A DNA stretch of 38,765 bases from Variovorax sp. CF313 (lineage in GTDB: Bacteria > Pseudomonadota > Gammaproteobacteria > Burkholderiales > Burkholderiaceae_C), in assembly GCF_000282635.1 (NCBI RefSeq), contig NZ_AKIW01000005.1, positions 106,618 through 145,382 of the forward strand. Direction: 5' to 3'. This document shows, in pieces, positions 36,221 through 38,765 of the stretch. Under the pieces are notes generated by a model. The model was not told the DNA's origin, did no database searches, and was given only the letters and a program-made list of their open reading frames with translations. Both the position numbers and the translations under genes were made by a program. Numbering within the stretch: the stretch's first letter is position 1; each line of letters opens with the position of its first letter.

Positions 36221-36493
36221 CGCCGCGGCTTTTTTCAAGATGTCGCGCTCCATCTTGAGCTTGGCCACTTCCTTGCGCAGCCTGGCCAACTCGGCGTCCT
36301 GGGCCGTCTGCCTGCCATTGCCCGGGAAGGCCTCCTGCGGCGCCTCACGCAACTCGCGAACCCATTTGCGCAGCACGTTCTCGTGCACATCCAGGTCCTT
36401 GGCTGCCTGGGCCACGGTCACCCCGCGCTCGGTGACCAGCTTGACCGCCTCGAGCTTGAACTCTCGGCTGAATGTCCTTCTTCTTCTCTCCAT
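36221..36493 (-). mobile_element. IS3-family transposase OrfA, 3'-truncated
   Basis: From the ATG at 36493: MERRRRTFSREFKLEAVKLV, VAQAAKDLDVHENVLRKWVREL (helix-turn-helix) and the leucine-zipper region ELARLRKEVAKLKMERDILKKAAA. The slippery A6G run used for frameshifting to OrfB is present near 36231-36237. After it the sequence becomes the IS30 end. OrfB does not follow. The promoter side up to about 36600 has no gene. Confidence 0.85.
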
Positions 36494-36629
36494 GAACCAC
36501 ATCCGGTTTCATCTTCCACCTGAACAAGGTGTCTTTGAAACCGGCAGCTGCCCACTTGCCGCACAGCCCGTACAAGTGCGAACTGACGACCAGTGAGCGG
36601 AACGGCAAGCGCTGGTCTTGGGGATCTAC

Positions 36630-36936
36630 GGTAGATTGGCCGAGAAAAAATCTACTCAATTCGAGCGAAATGGCCAGAGTTCGCCTCCAGTCACAAAACT
36701 TTTGTGACTTTAGGCTTTCGTTGACTTGGAGACCGCGCAAACTTTGGCCGTCGTTCAAGTTTTTGGTGCCTGTTTGCACGGCTTTCGCCTGCGGCACCCA
36801 GGGATTGGGGGAGAGGCGAGGATCAATTGCTTGTCCGAGAGTGGGCGTTTTTCGGTAAACGTGGCCGAGAATTCCCGATGTAAATCAAAGGCTTACAGAG
36901 CTTACTGCTACTTGGATGAGGTAAGTTTGGCCGAGA
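36630..36936 (+). repeat. Cluster of degenerate direct repeats (GGTAAnnnTGGCCGAGA)
   Basis: Three strong copies on the plus strand: 36630-36645 (GGTAGATTGGCCGAGA), 36854-36870 (GGTAAACGTGGCCGAGA) and 36920-36936 (GGTAAGTTTGGCCGAGA). Three weaker core copies appear near 36670 (ATGGCCAGA), 36743 (TTTGGCCGTC) and 36831 (TTGTCCGAGA). They lie in a stretch without a supportable gene (36494-36936), rich in A/T compared with the rest. The layout resembles transposase-binding sites at the end of Tn7/Tn5053-like elements, but I cannot identify the element. Confidence 0.55.
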
Positions 36937-37195
36937 GATGCGTCAGCGACGAACTCGGCGCAACTGAACTGATCGCCTTGGTCCGCGTTGCCGATTCCGC
37001 GGCGCTTCCCGACTGCCTCGCCTCCTGCGCGGCGTCAACGGCCAAGTCGGTCTCCATCGGGATCCGCGCCCCAGTGGCTCGCCCAGGCCAGCACCGCCAC
37101 CAAGTACACCCAGCCCCGGGGCCATTGGCACGCAGGTGATGTCCAGTGTCCGAACTTAGTTGGCTTGCTCGATGACTAGGCTCCGGCAGGTATAG
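36937..37195 (-). mobile_element. IS3-family OrfB (DDE) fragment, frameshifted
   Basis: Minus-strand frames read LVIEQAN, stop, VRTLDITCVPMA (first Asp region of an IS3 OrfB), then a shifted frame WVYLVAVLAWAS, then METDLAVDA, then NADQGDQFSCAEFV (second Asp region). The pieces align in order with IS3-family OrfB, with a stop codon and frameshifts. The fragment ends beside the last copy of the direct repeats. It is not the OrfB of the OrfA at 36221-36493, since the order on the strand is reversed. Confidence 0.75.
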
Positions 37196-37274
37196 AGAGG
37201 GGGCAGGGGGGAGAACGAGCGCATGTGGATAACTGCCTGCCGAGCGCGTTGAGGCGGTCACAGCCTCCTGGTCG

Positions 37275-37520
37275 CTACAAACGGGAAACCACCGGCGAAA
37301 CCAGAAGCGAGACGTCAACGTCCAAGGCATACGCAAGGCGCTCAAGGTTGTCGAGGGAGATATTCCTTTCCTCCCTCTCGACGGACCCTACAAACGTCCG
37401 ATGAAGCCCGGCAGCCTCGGCAAGCTGCTCCTGGGAGATGCGGCGTTCTGCGCGGATGACACGCAGATGGAAGGCCACCCTTTGCCTTGCACTTTGCGTT
37501 CTTGGTTGAGGTTGGCCCAT
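37275..37520 (-). CDS. XRE-family helix-turn-helix regulator
   Basis: An 81-residue single-domain protein: VAFHLRVIRAERRISQEQLA, AEAAGLHRTFVGSVEREERN and ISLDNLERLAYALDVDVSLL are the five helices of a Cro/CI (XRE) HTH. The start is chosen at ATG 37520; the frame is open upstream without conserved sequence. Such small regulators commonly control restriction-modification or mobile genes, but none is beside it here. The gap 37521-37715 has no gene. Confidence 0.82.
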   Translation of the reverse strand: MGQPQPRTQSARQRVAFHLRVIRAERRISQEQLAEAAGLHRTFVGSVEREERNISLDNLERLAYALDVDVSLLVSPVVSRL

Positions 37521-37715
37521 CCACCAAGAATTCCCTGTCTGGCATTTTTTATCGACAGCGCTAAGATATCTATTAGATGTATTTGAGTAGCAAAATAGCT
37601 TACTGAGGCGCAATGAGAGGTGTTTATATGGCTTGTTGAGTTGCTTGAGCATCAGGTCAGCAAGGCATCCGCGACCAAGCTTCACATTGGGCTGCAACCT
37701 ATAGGGTTCATTTTT

Positions 37716-38138
37716 ATGTTTATGACGATGGATTCACATGAGGTGAGGATCTCTTCCATGCTGGCCGGTCCCGGTGCGAAATGCTGGAGGGCGGTCCAGT
37801 TGAACTTGTCGATCCCCTTCTTCTTTCCGACCTGGGTGGTACAGGAAGACGACCTCGAGGTCCCGGAGCGTGCTCTGCTGATCTATGAGAGCGATTTCCT
37901 CGATCTCTTCGAGAGCGTCGGACCGCAGTCGCTGCGATACCTCCAGTATCTGGCGCCGATGGAGAGCGATCGTGATCGCTGGCAAATTCGAGACATTCGA
38001 AAGATCTGGTCGGCAACCAGCGCCGATGCCGATCAAGTCGAACTTCTGGTCCTCGAAGACGAGAGCGGAGCGCAGTTCACACACTACGGCATGCGCACGT
38101 CGTTCAGCATTCAGCGTCAGATCTGGCCGGTCAACTGA
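37716..38138 (+). CDS. Hypothetical protein, about 140 residues
   Basis: A soluble-looking protein, acidic in the middle (EDDLEVPERALLIYESDFLDLF). Starts at 37716, 37722 and 37728 are in frame; AGGG lies upstream of 37716. The end WPVN is followed two bases later by the next gene, so they form an operon. I recognise no domain. Confidence 0.6.
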   Translation: MFMTMDSHEVRISSMLAGPGAKCWRAVQLNLSIPFFFPTWVVQEDDLEVPERALLIYESDFLDLFESVGPQSLRYLQYLAPMESDRDRWQIRDIRKIWSATSADADQVELLVLEDESGAQFTHYGMRTSFSIQRQIWPVN

Positions 38139-38140
38139 GA

Positions 38141-38581
38141 ATGGAAATCCCGCTTCTGACGGCCCTTGCCGTCGTCTTGGTTCTCTTCTATTGGGTCTGG
38201 ATCACATCCCCGCGCTCGATTCAGGTCGGGCGCGAACGGTTGCTGCGAGAGCAGGGCCAAATCACTGGGGCAACGTTCTTCCCGGTCGATCCCCGGCGCA
38301 TGCTGGGCTATTGGGAAGAAACTTGCATCCTGTTCGATCCCGATGCCCGCAAGGCCTGCATCGTCAGTCGCGGAAAGAAAGCCCGGACGGTCGATTTCGA
38401 CTACTTCAACACTTGGCAACTCAAGTGGACCGAATATCCCGGGAATCCGGTGTTTCGCTTTCAGCACGTGCACTTCCTCTTCGAGACCAGTGACTTCGAT
38501 CGTCCGACGATCCGCGTCGCCGTGCCGTCCCGGTCCGATGGCGAGGCATGGAATGCCAAGCTCTCGATCCTGATGTCCTGA
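38141..38581 (+). CDS. Membrane-anchored hypothetical protein
   Basis: A 146-residue protein with one N-terminal transmembrane helix (PLLTALAVVLVLFYWVWI) and a soluble beta-rich domain (ETCILFDPDARKACIV, RFQHVHFLFETSDF). It is coupled to the gene before it. No family is recognised. Probably it and its neighbour act together at the inner membrane. Confidence 0.65.
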   Translation: MEIPLLTALAVVLVLFYWVWITSPRSIQVGRERLLREQGQITGATFFPVDPRRMLGYWEETCILFDPDARKACIVSRGKKARTVDFDYFNTWQLKWTEYPGNPVFRFQHVHFLFETSDFDRPTIRVAVPSRSDGEAWNAKLSILMS

Positions 38582-38610
38582 ATGCGCTGCTGAAAAATGG
38601 GTCTACCGAT

Positions 38611-38765
38611 GTGAAGCTGCTCATCCTTTCGGACCTGCACCTCGAGTTCGGGATCTTCAACGTCCCGAAGGTCGACTACGACGCAGTGATCCTTGCTGGG
38701 GACATCTTCGTCCCCGGTTCCAAGGCCATGCGCTGGGCCCGGCGAGCAGTCAATTTCGGTGACAC
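38611..38765 (+). CDS. Metallophosphoesterase, N-terminal part (window edge)
   Basis: Starting at the GTG 38611: VKLLILSDLHLEFG contains the DxH metal motif, and AVILAGDIF contains the second metal-binding GD of calcineurin-like phosphoesterases. The gene runs off the window end. The GTG is the only early in-frame start. Substrate unknown. Confidence 0.8.
   Translation, partial: MKLLILSDLHLEFGIFNVPKVDYDAVILAGDIFVPGSKAMRWARRAVNFGD

Overview
The window is high-GC bacterial chromosome with dense, short-spaced genes on both strands. Gene content (YgiQ radical SAM protein, CaiB-type CoA transferase, Tat-exported PhoX, D-threonine-aldolase-like enzyme, DUF4148 proteins, GltIJK transporter) suggests a betaproteobacterium of the Comamonadaceae, most like Variovorax. 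This is inference from family content, not a database match.

Region 1 (1-14250) looks like ordinary core/soft-core chromosome: a MarR-acetyltransferase fusion, YgiQ, an exported protein, a divergent CoA transferase / DECR-like reductase pair, DUF488 + PhoX, a crotonase, a DSD1/D-threonine-aldolase-like enzyme, small hypothetical proteins and a membrane diguanylate cyclase.

Region 2 (14250-32290) is a mosaic metal-resistance block. It opens with two gene scraps (SRAP-like and NicO-like). Next comes a plus-strand copper module: Met-rich periplasmic protein, DUF2933 protein, isoprenylcysteine-methyltransferase-like membrane protein, small membrane protein and a Cu(I)/Ag(I) P-type ATPase behind a textbook CueR-type promoter. 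A convergent cupredoxin gene has lost one copper ligand (His to Arg). It is fused to the wreck of a glutamate/aspartate ABC transporter operon whose ATPase gene gltL is deleted internally and cut off at its 3' side, while gltI, gltJ, gltK, a PLP-dependent lyase gene and a LysR regulator look intact. A CopZ-type chaperone follows with a second CueR-type promoter of the same geometry, then a cytochrome c4 gene split by one in-frame stop. A long minus-strand copper operon follows: DUF4148 protein, CopL-like protein, periplasmic protein, TolC-family outer membrane factor, multicopper oxidase, cupredoxin and CusF-like protein. Its promoter region is shared with the divergent copRS two-component system and holds a perfect inverted repeat (TGGATTAC-N6-GTAATCCA).

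Region 3 (34400-38765) is accessory DNA: an ORF broken by two in-frame amber codons in the same local context, an exported protein, nested IS30 and IS3 transposase fragments, a cluster of short direct repeats, an XRE regulator, two unknown proteins and the start of a metallophosphoesterase cut by the window edge.

Together, Region 2 suggests two-tier copper control. A CueR-type regulator, not encoded here, would drive cytoplasmic chaperone and export. CopRS would drive the periplasmic oxidation/sequestration operon. Repeated truncations show the block was assembled by recombination and is partly decaying.
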